Shown here one piece after another: positions 1-8,179 of a stretch of 64,000 bases of DNA. A program made the position numbers and the translations under genes. The notes under the pieces are model-generated. The model was not told the origin of the DNA. It did not search any database and worked only from the letters and a program-made list of their open reading frames with translations. Each line of letters opens with the position of its first letter. The first letter of the stretch is position 1. Origin of the DNA: JANWVO01 sp964458495 (GTDB lineage: Bacteria; Acidobacteriota; Terriglobia; Bryobacterales; Bryobacteraceae); assembly GCA_964458495.1 (NCBI GenBank), contig CAYWJB010000001.1, positions 62,001-126,000 on the forward strand, given 5' to 3'.

Positions 1-1
1 C

Positions 2-493
2 GAGCTGCTGCCGTCTCTCAAGGAGCTTCAGCAGAAGCTGAAGGATGAGATTCACAAGGGCAAGGTCGAGGTGCGCATGGAGCGTCGCGGGCTGGTCATC
101 AGCCTGAAGGAAGCGAGCTTCTTCCCTCCGGGCGGCGATGCCATCGAGCCGCAGGCCGTACCCGTGATCGAAAGCATCGCCGCAGAGCTCAGCCGCATTC
201 CGAACCCCGTGCGGCTGGAGGGCCATACCGATTCCACACCGATCCACAACTCCCGCTTCCGCAGCAACTGGGAGCTGTCTGCGGCGCGCGGCATTGCCAT
301 GCTGGAGCTGTTCGCCTCGCGCTTCGGCATCCCGCGCGAACGGCTGGCGATCGCCGGCTACGCGGACACGGCGCCCGTCGCCGACAACGACACCGAAGCC
401 GGCCGCGCCCGCAACCGCCGCGTCGACATCGTGGTGCTCAACGAAACCGGCACGCTCGGCGAACCGCAGGCGCAGGCGGGCGCGGGCGAATGA
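2..493 (+). CDS. MotB/OmpA-like peptidoglycan-binding protein, C-terminal part (5' truncated by window edge)
   Basis: The reading frame is already open at base 2 and runs to a TGA at 491-493, so only the C-terminal ~163 residues are visible. They form an OmpA/MotB domain: the motif EGHTDSTPI, an ELSAARG segment and a closing GRARNRRVDIVV, which together line the peptidoglycan (diaminopimelate) binding pocket. The piece before it (FFPPGGDAIEP) resembles the start of the MotB periplasmic domain. In MotB this domain anchors the flagellar stator to the cell wall; in Pal/OmpA it tethers the outer membrane. The N-terminal membrane helix that would separate these options lies outside the window. MotB is favoured because of the GLVISLKEASFF lead-in, but this is inference. 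Confidence 0.8.
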   Translation, partial: ELLPSLKELQQKLKDEIHKGKVEVRMERRGLVISLKEASFFPPGGDAIEPQAVPVIESIAAELSRIPNPVRLEGHTDSTPIHNSRFRSNWELSAARGIAMLELFASRFGIPRERLAIAGYADTAPVADNDTEAGRARNRRVDIVVLNETGTLGEPQAQAGAGE

Positions 494-499
494 GCCGGC

Positions 500-1411
500 T
501 CAGCGCGCCAGAGCGGCGCTCAGTTCCTCGTAGCTCATCTTGCCGGGATGGTACATCCGCACCACGCCCTGCTCATCGATGAGCGCCAGCGTGGGCGTCG
601 TGGAAGCGCCCCAGGTGACGAAGTCCCGCTCGCTCACCGGAAACCTCATGCGCGGCACCTGCGCGTAGTGTTTCTGCCGGACCTGTTCGATGTAGCGGAT
701 CTCTTCGGCGCGCGGCGCCTCCTCGCCGCCGGCGACATAGCCGTAAGGCTGCGTGGGCGCAATCAGCTCCAGGGCGGGATGCTCGCGCGCAATGCGCTCC
801 AGCGCGGGGATCATCGACTTGCAGTCGCCGCACCAGTGGGCCCAGAAGAAAAGCAGCACGCGCTTGCCGCGCAGGCTGCCGAGCGGCGGCGCGGGAGCGC
901 CGAGCGACTCGCTCACGATCAGTTCCGGGGCAGGCTTGCCGACCAGCGAGATCAGGTTCAGGTTCTTGCGCAGCCGGGTGACGATGCTTGTGTCCTGCCA
1001 GCGGCGTAGCTCTTCTTCGAGAAACGCGACGGCTTCCGATCTCTGCCCGCGGGCTTCCAGCACCTGCGCATGCACCTCAATGGATGCGCCGAGCGCGATG
1101 GGCAGCGCGCGCTCGTCGTCGAGCTTGCGCGACCGGAGCAGTTCGAGCGCCATGGAACGCGTGGCGGCGGCTTCGCGCTCGGCCTCGTCATAGCGTTTCG
1201 CATTCAGATAACCGCGCGCGAGCCAGCTATAGGCTTCCAGCCATTGCGGCGACACGGCACCAGCCCCGCGCGCCCCGTTCAGGGCGCGCCGAGCGGCGTC
1301 GAAATCCTCCCGCGCCACCGCGCCGCGCACCTCGCGAACCAGCGACTGCCCCGCGGCGGAAGAAACCAGCCCGATCCCCAGAAGCGACAAGCCCAGCCAG
1401 ATCCGTTTCAC
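500..1411 (-). CDS. TlpA-family thioredoxin-fold protein with N-terminal helical region
   Basis: 303 residues with a cleavable-looking signal peptide (residues 1-21, ending in SSAAGQ). Residues ~30-150 are helical and TPR-like, with alternating Ala/Glu/Arg and a GYLNAKRYDEAE repeat. From ~157 a TlpA/AhpC-TSA redoxin domain begins (GKPAPEL), with the active site WCGDC at 193-197 after LLFFWAHW, and a conserved cis-Pro in the TTPT segment near 269. The CGDC centre suggests a periplasmic thiol-disulfide reductase or thiol-specific reductant rather than a plain thioredoxin. It is the last gene of a leftward group, 6 bases after the TIM-barrel gene, so it is probably co-transcribed. The partner substrate is unknown. 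Confidence 0.85.
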   Translation of the reverse strand: MKRIWLGLSLLGIGLVSSAAGQSLVREVRGAVAREDFDAARRALNGARGAGAVSPQWLEAYSWLARGYLNAKRYDEAEREAAATRSMALELLRSRKLDDERALPIALGASIEVHAQVLEARGQRSEAVAFLEEELRRWQDTSIVTRLRKNLNLISLVGKPAPELIVSESLGAPAPPLGSLRGKRVLLFFWAHWCGDCKSMIPALERIAREHPALELIAPTQPYGYVAGGEEAPRAEEIRYIEQVRQKHYAQVPRMRFPVSERDFVTWGASTTPTLALIDEQGVVRMYHPGKMSYEELSAALAR

Positions 1412-1417
1412 GACTCG

Positions 1418-2452
1418 TTAGACGCCGCCGAGGCCCAGGAAGCTTCGCGTCCAGCGCATGGACGCTTCGAAATCCTCCTGTTCGGCTTCCGCGGCGCGCT
1501 CTTTCGCTGCGGGCGGGCGCGGGGGCGGTGGCGTGCCACGGGCGGCGATGTCGAGGAAGCGGGCGAAATCCGCAGCCCGCACGTTCTCGTAGCCCTGCCA
1601 GAAATCCGGCTTGCGCCAGGGGTAGGGGCGCGGCCCCATGACGATCACTTCGAGCGACATCGCCTTGCCGGGGCACAGTTCGAGGAAGCGCTTCAGCAGA
1701 CGCCCGATGTCGACGTTGCCCTCGCCCATGCGCGTCCAGTTCACCTGCGTGCCTTCCGTGTCGTTCCAGAGGCAGGAGTCGCGGATGTGGGAAGTGAGGA
1801 TGTAGGGGGCCAGCGTTTCCAGCGCGGCGTGCGGGTCTTCCAGCACCCAGCACGGGTTGCCCGAGTCATAGCAGGCGCCGACGAAATCGGGGCCAGCGGC
1901 TTCAATCAGAGACTTCAGCTCGCGCGACTGCATGTCGCCGGCGTGGTTTTCCACCGCGATGCGCACCCCCATGTCGAGCGCCTTTGAACGGACGTTGCGG
2001 AGCACCTGCACGGTGTCGCGGATGCGCGCCTCGATGCCGCCCGGCGTGCGGCGGTCGTTGAAGGTGCCGAGAAACGCCCGCACCAACTTCGATCCCGCAA
2101 TCTTTGCCGCCCGCATCACCCGCAGCAGCTGCTCCTCGGGCGTTCCGGCGTTCTTGTCGAAGGCCGTGGAAGAGGGGCAGATCGACCGCATGCCGATCTC
2201 GAGCGCGATGCCGAGCCGGCGGGCGTGCTCGCCCACCTCGCGCATATGTCCGTCGTCGAGCGAGCCGAGGAAGCGGATCTCGGAAAAGTGCACGGTGTGC
2301 GCGCCGAACTTCGCGCAGTAGTCCAGGTGCTCGAAGGCAGTGCGCTTCTGCGAACGAAGGCTGAACAGGTCGACGCCGAGATTGGGTTCGGGCGCAGAAG
2401 CCGCCGCCGCGGTTGCTGCAGGAAGCGCAGCCAGGAATTCACGCCGCCGCAT
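1418..2452 (-). CDS. Tat-exported sugar phosphate isomerase/epimerase-like TIM-barrel protein
   Basis: 344 residues. The N-terminus (RRREFLAALPAATAAA) is a twin-arginine signal. The body is a xylose-isomerase-like TIM barrel (AP endonuclease 2 superfamily): strands such as LGVDLFSLRS, the metal-site segment IAVENHAGD, DFVGACYDSGNP and ILTSHIRDS, each carrying typical Glu/Asp/His ligands. Members isomerise or epimerise sugars or inositol derivatives, or act as 3-keto-glycoside hydrolases. Export by Tat with a bound metal fits the periplasmic members common in Acidobacteriota and Planctomycetes. It begins 5 bases after the YdjC gene. The exact substrate cannot be read from the sequence. Confidence 0.82.
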   Translation of the reverse strand: MRRREFLAALPAATAAAASAPEPNLGVDLFSLRSQKRTAFEHLDYCAKFGAHTVHFSEIRFLGSLDDGHMREVGEHARRLGIALEIGMRSICPSSTAFDKNAGTPEEQLLRVMRAAKIAGSKLVRAFLGTFNDRRTPGGIEARIRDTVQVLRNVRSKALDMGVRIAVENHAGDMQSRELKSLIEAAGPDFVGACYDSGNPCWVLEDPHAALETLAPYILTSHIRDSCLWNDTEGTQVNWTRMGEGNVDIGRLLKRFLELCPGKAMSLEVIVMGPRPYPWRKPDFWQGYENVRAADFARFLDIAARGTPPPPRPPAAKERAAEAEQEDFEASMRWTRSFLGLGGV

Positions 2453-2457
2453 GGCTC

Positions 2458-3351
2458 TTATGATCCGGCAAGGCGGCGGTAGGTGTAAAGCTCGACGTTG
2501 TGCTTTTCCAGCGCCCGCCGTGCTTCGTCGCTCGTCCAGAAGAGGAAGTCGCCCCAGCGCTGCTCCCAGTTGCCGGTGACGGCGCGGATTTCGGGGTCGT
2601 CCTTCGCCAGGTGGATGATCAGCTTCGTGACCCCGGGCTGGAGGTTGGCGATGAGCTTCAGGTAGCTGTCACGCCGCTCGGCGGGCGAGCGTCCGGACAC
2701 TCCGGTGACCAGGCGGTCCAGCATTCTGTAACCCTGGCGCTCCTTCTCGCGGAGCATTTCGGGAGTGACGGGGTAGCCCTTCAGGCCGGCGGCGTTGGCC
2801 TCGTTGGCCCGGGGCAGCATGCAGGGCACGCCGTACTCGCCGGCCAGCTTCGTGTAGATCTCGAAGTAGTCCGGGCGCGCGAACAGCGTGCCCATGTGCG
2901 AATCAAGGTGCGTGAAGCGGACGCCATACTGCCGGGCGCGCTCGATCTGCGCGCGCAGCTCGGTTTCGATCTCCGCCGGCGTGGCGTTCATGGCCACCGA
3001 ACGGACGTCGCGCCAAATGTAGCCTTCCTTGTCGATGAGCCCGCGAACCTTGTCCCAAGGGGCCACCGGGCGCCAGCGGTAGTGGCGCCACTCGCTGGTG
3101 AGCGTCAGGTGCAGCCCGATGTCCATTTCCGGGTGGACGCGCGCCCACTCGGTGAACTCCTGCACCCACGGGCAGGGCATCATCACGGAGGCGGAGCTGA
3201 CCATGCCCTTCTCCATCGCCTCGATGGTGGCGATGTTGGCCGAATGGCACATGCCGGCATCGTCGGCGTGAACGATGAGCCGTTTTTGCTCCGCCGCGGA
3301 GGATGCAGCAGATGCGGCGGCAAGCGCGGAAAGAAACTGGCGTCGTTGCAA
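2458..3351 (-). CDS. Tat-exported YdjC/ChbG-family carbohydrate deacetylase
   Basis: Called from a TTG at 3351 (297 residues), because GGGAGG lies 7 bases before it and the protein then begins with the twin-arginine signal LQRRQFLSALAAASAAS; an upstream ATG at 3384 would add 11 residues and overlap the previous gene. The mature part has the YdjC hallmarks: IVHADDAG with the paired metal Asp residues (about 30-31), an IGLHLTLTSEW segment and THLDSHMGTLF with the third ligand His. The family removes acetyl groups from chito-oligosaccharides or related sugars. Together with the following TIM-barrel gene it suggests periplasmic processing of an amino- or acetyl-sugar (inference). Confidence 0.85.
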   Translation of the reverse strand: MQRRQFLSALAAASAASSAAEQKRLIVHADDAGMCHSANIATIEAMEKGMVSSASVMMPCPWVQEFTEWARVHPEMDIGLHLTLTSEWRHYRWRPVAPWDKVRGLIDKEGYIWRDVRSVAMNATPAEIETELRAQIERARQYGVRFTHLDSHMGTLFARPDYFEIYTKLAGEYGVPCMLPRANEANAAGLKGYPVTPEMLREKERQGYRMLDRLVTGVSGRSPAERRDSYLKLIANLQPGVTKLIIHLAKDDPEIRAVTGNWEQRWGDFLFWTSDEARRALEKHNVELYTYRRLAGS

Positions 3352-3374
3352 GTCGGGCCTCCCTGGGAAGAATG

Positions 3375-4355
3375 TCAGCGCCACACGTCCGGGTTGACAA
3401 GGTTCGGCGGACGGCGCCCGGAGAGCGCGGCGCTGGCGTTTTCCGCCGCCATCACCGACATCCGGCGGCGCGTGGCGAAGCTGGAGCTGGCGATGTGCGG
3501 CGCCAGCACGACGTTGGGCAGCTCGAGCAGTTTCGGATGCACCCGGGGCTCCTGCTCAAAGACGTCGAGTCCGGCTGCCCAGATGGTGCGCTTCTCGAGC
3601 GCCTCCACGAGCGCGTTTTCGTCCACCACAGGGCCGCGCGCCGTGTTGACGAGGATTGCCGTGGGCTTCATCAGAGCGAGCTCGGCGGCGCCGATCAGGT
3701 GGCGCGTGGCGGGCGTGAGGGGCACGTGCAGGCTGACGAAGTCGGACTCGCGCAGCAACTCCTCCTTCGAGACACGGCGCGCTTCCAGCTCGCGCTCCAG
3801 TTCGGCCGGCGCGGGCTGATCGTCGCAGTAGAGGATCCGCATTCCGAAGCCGCGGCCGCGGCGGGCCAAGGCGGCGCCGATGCGGCCGAGGCCGAAGATG
3901 CCGAGCGTGGCGCCGTGGACGTCCTGCCCGGCCAGCAGATCGATGATCCACGTCCGCCACTGGCCGGAGTGAACGAATGCATGAGCCTCCGGGATGCGGC
4001 GGGCGGCGGCCATCAACAGGGCGAAGGCGAAATCCGCCGTGGTCTCCGTCAGCACGCCGGGCGTGTTGGTGACGGCAATGCCGCGCGCGGTGGCGGCTGC
4101 CACGTCGATGTTGTCGTAGCCGACGGCGACATTGGCGATGACGCGCACGCCGTCAAGTTGCGCGATCACGTCCGCGCCGAGCCGGTCGGTGAGCTGGCTG
4201 ACGACCGCCGCCGCGCCGCGGGCGCGCTGCAACAACTCTTCCGCCGGCAGGACGCGATCCGTGTCGTTGTAGTCGACATCGAAATCGCGGCGGAGCAGCT
4301 CCACGGCTTCGGGGAAGACGCGCTTGGTGACGAGGATGCGGAGAGGGGCGGACAT
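3375..4355 (-). CDS. D-2-hydroxyacid dehydrogenase (glyoxylate/hydroxypyruvate reductase-like)
   Basis: 326 residues from ATG 4355; the frame is open to 4400 but MSAPLRILVTKRVF is the natural family start. It shows the NAD(P) Rossmann motif GLGRIG near 155-160, the catalytic Arg in NTARGPVVDE (~240), the Glu in FEQEP (~269) and the His in APHIASSS (~287), the R-E-H triad of this family. NVAVGYDNIDV and TNTPGVLTETTADFAF are typical of glyoxylate reductase/hydroxypyruvate reductase (GyaR/GhrB) enzymes. It is cytoplasmic and heads a leftward operon with three exported proteins. The divergent neighbour at 4448 is another glyoxylate/semialdehyde reductase-type enzyme, so both may handle small hydroxyacids, though this is inference. 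Confidence 0.88.
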   Translation of the reverse strand: MSAPLRILVTKRVFPEAVELLRRDFDVDYNDTDRVLPAEELLQRARGAAAVVSQLTDRLGADVIAQLDGVRVIANVAVGYDNIDVAAATARGIAVTNTPGVLTETTADFAFALLMAAARRIPEAHAFVHSGQWRTWIIDLLAGQDVHGATLGIFGLGRIGAALARRGRGFGMRILYCDDQPAPAELERELEARRVSKEELLRESDFVSLHVPLTPATRHLIGAAELALMKPTAILVNTARGPVVDENALVEALEKRTIWAAGLDVFEQEPRVHPKLLELPNVVLAPHIASSSFATRRRMSVMAAENASAALSGRRPPNLVNPDVWR

Positions 4356-4371
4356 GGCCTTGAAGCCGCGA

Positions 4372-4401
4372 TTGTCGCACAGCGGCCCAAGAGCATACAA
4401 T
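4372..4401 (+). promoter_or_regulatory. Likely sigma-70 promoter for the 3-hydroxyisobutyrate dehydrogenase homologue
   Basis: TTGTCG at 4372-4377 and TACAAT at 4396-4401 are separated by 18 bases, and the -10 box matches 5 of 6 consensus positions. The predicted start near 4408 leaves a leader of about 40 bases with GGAGG just before the ATG at 4448. The -35 box lies at the start of the divergent gene. Confidence 0.55.
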
Positions 4402-4447
4402 CAAGGGTTCCGCGCGCCGCTGGCGGCGGTTTCTCCGGAGGTTTCGA

Positions 4448-5350
4448 ATGGCACGCTTGGGATTCCTGGGACTCGGCATCATGGGCTACCCGATGGCGCG
4501 GCACCTGCTGGCCGCCGGACACGAGGTGGCGCTGTGGTCGCACACGGCTGCCAAGGCCGAGCAATTGGCTGGCGAGGGGAGCGGCACGGCATGCGCCTCT
4601 CCGAGGGAGGTCGCCGAGCGCTCCGAGGCTGTCTTTCTGTGCGTCGGCGACACGGCCATGAGCGAGCAGGTCACGCTGGGCGCCGGCGGGCTGATCGAAG
4701 GCATTCAGCCGGGCGCTGCCGTGGCGGATTGCAGCACCGTGGCGCCCTCTTACGCCCGCCGGGCCTACCAGGCGTTTCGGGCCAAGGGGGCACATTTCCT
4801 GGACGCTCCCGTAACGGGGTCGAAGCCGGGGGCGGAAAACGCGACCCTGACGTTCATGGTGGGCGGGGATCAAGAGGTCTATGAAAAATTGAAGCCCTAC
4901 ATGGAGATCATGGGGAAGCGGTTCTACTACTGCGGCGGGCCGGGCATGGGACTGCACGCCAAGCTCTCACAGAACCTGATTCTTTCGAATATGTTACAAG
5001 CCTTCAACGAGGGCATGGTGCTGGCTGCCAAGGCGGGCGTGGACCCGGCGCTGATGCTGGACATCCTGGACAACTCGGCGGCGAAGAGCGGCATCGCCTC
5101 CTTCAAGGCGCCCTTTGTCTTTTGTCGCGACTTTTCCACCAATTTTTCAGTGCGTTGGATGCACAAGGATATCGGACTCATGCTGGAGACCGGAGCCGAG
5201 ATGCAGGTACCGCTGCCCTTGACGGCACTCACGCAGCAGATGTTTCGGGCGGCGATGGCCGAAGGCTACGCAGACGAGGATATCTGCAGCACTATCAAAG
5301 TGTTGGAGAGAATTGCCGGGGTCGAGGTGGTCCCGGCCTCCAAAAAATAG
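4448..5350 (+). CDS. NAD(P)-dependent 3-hydroxyisobutyrate / tartronate-semialdehyde reductase family protein
   Basis: 300 residues, start ATG with GGAGG ahead. The N-terminal Rossmann motif GFLGLGIMG (5-13) is diagnostic of beta-hydroxyacid dehydrogenases. DAPVTGSKPGAENATL (~119-134) is the substrate-binding segment, and K172 in HAKLSQN is in the place of the catalytic lysine. Family members oxidise 3-hydroxyisobutyrate or reduce tartronate semialdehyde or succinate semialdehyde with NAD(P)H. It stands alone on the plus strand with its own promoter and is followed by a nearly 300-base leader before dxr, so it is probably a separate transcription unit. Substrate cannot be assigned. Confidence 0.87.
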   Translation: MARLGFLGLGIMGYPMARHLLAAGHEVALWSHTAAKAEQLAGEGSGTACASPREVAERSEAVFLCVGDTAMSEQVTLGAGGLIEGIQPGAAVADCSTVAPSYARRAYQAFRAKGAHFLDAPVTGSKPGAENATLTFMVGGDQEVYEKLKPYMEIMGKRFYYCGGPGMGLHAKLSQNLILSNMLQAFNEGMVLAAKAGVDPALMLDILDNSAAKSGIASFKAPFVFCRDFSTNFSVRWMHKDIGLMLETGAEMQVPLPLTALTQQMFRAAMAEGYADEDICSTIKVLERIAGVEVVPASKK

Positions 5351-5360
5351 AAAAAAGTGC

Positions 5361-5389
5361 TTGCAATTTGGAATTCGGTATTCTAAGAT
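5361..5389 (+). promoter_or_regulatory. Likely sigma-70 promoter of the dxr leader
   Basis: TTGCAA (5361-5366) and TAAGAT (5384-5389) with a 17-base spacer, lying 11 bases after the preceding stop codon in an AT-rich patch. Transcription should start near 5396, giving an unusually long leader of about 250 bases ahead of dxr. Confidence 0.6.
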
Positions 5390-5395
5390 TGGAAG

Positions 5396-5646
5396 TAAGC
5401 CGGGGAGGCAACTCCCACCAAAGCGAGACTAACCTCAAAAAAGACCCCTGAAGCATTCTCCTCCCCGGCGCCCTCTGGGTCACACACCTCAAAAAGAAAA
5501 GGCGAAGACAGAACGCATATGCTGGCTGCCCGCTCCCCCGGCAGCGGCGTCCACGGAGGGGTCGATTGTGTTTTCCTCCCGGTGACATTTGTGAAATCAT
5601 CAGAACAGAGAGTGACACCGGGTGTTATGATGGCGGACGCGCGGCT
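5396..5646 (+). promoter_or_regulatory. Long, apparently structured 5' leader (or small RNA) upstream of dxr
   Basis: No gene fits this stretch. GCCGGGGAGG at 5399-5408 is perfectly complementary to CCTCCCCGGC at 5460-5469. GACCCCT at 5443-5449 is complementary to AGGGGTC at 5557-5563, and GCTGCC/GGCAGC form a further small hairpin around 5525-5546. CCTCCCGG near 5575 could compete for the first strand. Two copies of an ACCTCAAAAA sequence occur near 5432 and 5492. The stem begins within a few bases of the predicted transcription start. It may be a regulatory leader for isoprenoid synthesis or a free small RNA; it does not match any RNA family that I recognise. Confidence 0.35.
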
Positions 5647-6831
5647 ATGCAGCGAGTGACGCTTCTGGGTTCGACCGGCAGCATTGGCCGGAGCACGCTG
5701 GACGTGATCCGCCGCAATGATGGGCGGTTCGGCGTTTTCGCTCTGGTGGCCGGACGCAACGTGGAAGCGCTGGCGGAGCAGATCCTCGAGTTCCATCCGG
5801 AAGTAGCGGTGGTGGCCGATGAGGAAGCGCTGGAGAAACTCCGAAGTGAACTGGGGGCGCGGGGCGGAACCGGCACGGAACTGCTGGCGGGCCCGGCCGC
5901 GTACGTGCGGGCGGCCACGGCGCCGGAGGCGCATACAGTCGTTTCCGCCATCGTGGGCATCGCGGGGCTGGAAGCGACCTATGAGGCGGTGCGCGCGGGC
6001 AAGCGCGTGGGGCTGGCCAACAAGGAGACCCTGGTGGCGGGCGGCAGGCTGGTGATGGACGCCGTACGGCTGCACGGGGCGGAGTTGATCCCGATCGACA
6101 GCGAACACAACGGCGCGCACCAATGCTTTCGGGCTGGCGCGCGGGGCGATGTACGGAAGCTGATCCTGACAGCGTCCGGCGGCCCGTTCCGCTCTACGCC
6201 GAAAGAAGCGCTGGCGCAAGTGACGCCGGAGCAGGCCCTGAATCATCCAACATGGAAGATGGGCCCGCGGATCACGATTGATTCGGCCACGCTGATGAAC
6301 AAGGGCTTCGAGGTGATCGAGGCTTGCTGGCTGTTCGGACTGGACCCGGACCAGGTGGAAGTGGTGGTGCATCCGCAATCGACGGTGCATGCCATGGTGG
6401 AGTTCAACGACGGCAGCGTGATCGCGCAGGTGTGCGCCACCGACATGAGGATGCCGATCCAGTATGCGCTCACCTGGCCGGAGCGGTGGGAGGCTCCGGT
6501 GCCGCGGCTGGACTGGCGCGAGGCGCGCACCTGGGAGTTCCACCCGCCGGATTTGGGCCGGTTTCCGCTGTTGCGGATGGCCTATGAGGCGCAGCGGGCG
6601 GGCAATTCGGCCGGATGCACGCTGAATGCGGCCGATGAGGTGGCTGTGGAGGCGTTTCTGCGGAACGAGATCTCCTTCCCCGCCATCGCCGAGGTCGTGG
6701 AGGAGACGCTGGCGCGGGTTCCCTCAAGGCAGGCTGCCAGTGTGGAGGAGTTGCTCGACATCGACCGGCAGTCCCGCGAGGCGGCCGGCAAGATCGCGCG
6801 GGAGAGGGCGGGCGCCCGCGTGATGGCCTGA
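5647..6831 (+). CDS. dxr: 1-deoxy-D-xylulose 5-phosphate reductoisomerase
   Basis: 394 residues from ATG 5647; an in-frame open stretch upstream lacks family similarity. It catalyses the NADPH-dependent conversion of DXP to MEP, the committed step of the non-mevalonate isoprenoid pathway. Visible motifs: the NADPH loop LLGSTGSIGRSTL at the N-terminus, ANKETLVAGG, the metal-binding IDSEHN, LTASGGPFR, HPTWKMGPRITIDSATLMNKG and VHPQSTVHAMVEF. DSEHN is followed by GAHQ where many homologues have AIFQ, a small variation. Length is normal. The gene is 23 bases upstream of rseP, an arrangement seen in many bacteria, but uppS and cdsA, which often sit between them, are missing here. Confidence 0.97.
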   Translation: MQRVTLLGSTGSIGRSTLDVIRRNDGRFGVFALVAGRNVEALAEQILEFHPEVAVVADEEALEKLRSELGARGGTGTELLAGPAAYVRAATAPEAHTVVSAIVGIAGLEATYEAVRAGKRVGLANKETLVAGGRLVMDAVRLHGAELIPIDSEHNGAHQCFRAGARGDVRKLILTASGGPFRSTPKEALAQVTPEQALNHPTWKMGPRITIDSATLMNKGFEVIEACWLFGLDPDQVEVVVHPQSTVHAMVEFNDGSVIAQVCATDMRMPIQYALTWPERWEAPVPRLDWREARTWEFHPPDLGRFPLLRMAYEAQRAGNSAGCTLNAADEVAVEAFLRNEISFPAIAEVVEETLARVPSRQAASVEELLDIDRQSREAAGKIARERAGARVMA

Positions 6832-6854
6832 AGCCCGGGACAGGAACGGCAAGC

Positions 6855-8168
6855 ATGGTTCTTCTTCACAACATCTGGTGGCTGCTGGTGCTGATCGGGG
6901 TGATGATCGTCATCCACGAACTGGGCCACTTCTGGGCAGCCCGCTTCTTCGGCATTCGCGTTTCGACCTTCAGCATCGGCTTCGGGCCGAAGCTCATCGC
7001 CTTCCGCCGCGGGGAGACCGAATACCGCATTGCATGGATCCCGTTCGGCGGCTACGTCCGGATGGCGGGCGAACAGCCCAATGACGAGCCCGACCCGGCG
7101 GGGTTCACGTCGAAGCCACGCTGGCAGCGTTTGATTGTGGTGCTGGCAGGGCCCGCCATGAACATCGTGCTGGCGGTAGCCTTGCTCAGCGGACTTTATA
7201 TGGTGCGCTACCCCAAGGTGGCAAGCGCCGGAGGACCGGCGGTGATCGGTTACGTGAAGCCGGGCACGCCTGCGGCCAAGTCCGGTCTGCGCGACGGCGA
7301 CGTGATCGTGCAGTTGGAGAACCGCACCAGCCCCACCTGGGAAGAAGTGGTGATGCGCGAAGTGGTGAGCGCCGGCAGGCCGCTGCCTGTCGTGATCCAG
7401 AGAGGCGGGGAGAAGATCTCGCTGGCGGTGATGCCGGAACTGGATCCGGCCACAGGCGTGGGCTACGCAGGCTGGTCCGAGCGGACGCAGATCGAAGTGG
7501 GCGGGCTGGTGCCGGGACTGGACGCGGAGCGCAAGGGCCTGCGCCGCGGCGATCTGCTGTTGAAGATCAACGGGCAGCCGATTCACACGGTTTACAAGAT
7601 TCATGACGTCCTGCGGGAGTGCGAGGGCAAGCCCGTCGAGCTGACCTATTCGCGGAACGGACGCGAGCACACGGTGCTTTTGCAGCCAACGCTGTCGGAC
7701 CAGGGCGGCGGCGGGCCGAGGTGGATGATCGGCGTGGAATTGGCGCCGCGCGTCACGTTTGTCAGGCTTGGCCCGGTGGATGCGGTGCGCGAGTCGCTGA
7801 GGCAGAACGCGCGGGGCGCGACGTTGATCTTCCAGTTCCTGCAATCCATCATGGAGCGCCGCTCTTCGGCGCGCTCGCTGGAAGGCCCCATCCGCATCGC
7901 CCAGCTTTCCGGCGAAGCGGCGCGGGAGGGCGCGCCGGCCTTCATCAACCTGATGGCCACAGTGAGCCTGAACCTCGCCATCTTCAACCTGCTGCCGATC
8001 CCGATCCTCGACGGCGGCGTGATCCTGCTGTTGCTGATCGAGATGCTGATCCGCCGGGACCTGAGCCTGAGCTTCAAGGAAGCCATCTTCAAGCTCGGCT
8101 TCGTGTTCCTGATGATGGTGGTCGTTTTCGTCCTCTACAACGACATCAGCAAGTTGCTGCCAGGCTGA
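6855..8168 (+). CDS. rseP: RseP-type site-2 protease (inner-membrane zinc metalloprotease)
   Basis: 437 residues with membrane segments at both ends. The zinc site HELGH is at 21-25 in the first transmembrane helix, and the third ligand motif ILDGG is near residues 384-388 in a late helix. Two PDZ domains lie between (roughly 120-195 and 205-285; VIGYVKPGTPAAKSGLRDGD and GLVPGLDAERKGLRRGD). The family cuts transmembrane anchors such as anti-sigma factors and remnant signal peptides. IPFGGYVRMAGE after the first helix is also conserved. Downstream of dxr with a 23-base gap, so it is likely co-transcribed. No anti-sigma factor gene is visible nearby. Confidence 0.95.
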   Translation: MVLLHNIWWLLVLIGVMIVIHELGHFWAARFFGIRVSTFSIGFGPKLIAFRRGETEYRIAWIPFGGYVRMAGEQPNDEPDPAGFTSKPRWQRLIVVLAGPAMNIVLAVALLSGLYMVRYPKVASAGGPAVIGYVKPGTPAAKSGLRDGDVIVQLENRTSPTWEEVVMREVVSAGRPLPVVIQRGGEKISLAVMPELDPATGVGYAGWSERTQIEVGGLVPGLDAERKGLRRGDLLLKINGQPIHTVYKIHDVLRECEGKPVELTYSRNGREHTVLLQPTLSDQGGGGPRWMIGVELAPRVTFVRLGPVDAVRESLRQNARGATLIFQFLQSIMERRSSARSLEGPIRIAQLSGEAAREGAPAFINLMATVSLNLAIFNLLPIPILDGGVILLLLIEMLIRRDLSLSFKEAIFKLGFVFLMMVVVFVLYNDISKLLPG

Positions 8169-8179
8169 GACGGGCGCGC

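Noticed and set aside
5396..5646. 6S RNA, SRP RNA or tmRNA in the dxr leader
   Set aside because: The size is near 6S RNA, but its ends do not form the expected rod with a central bubble, and the conserved SRP tetraloop motif and tmRNA features are absent.
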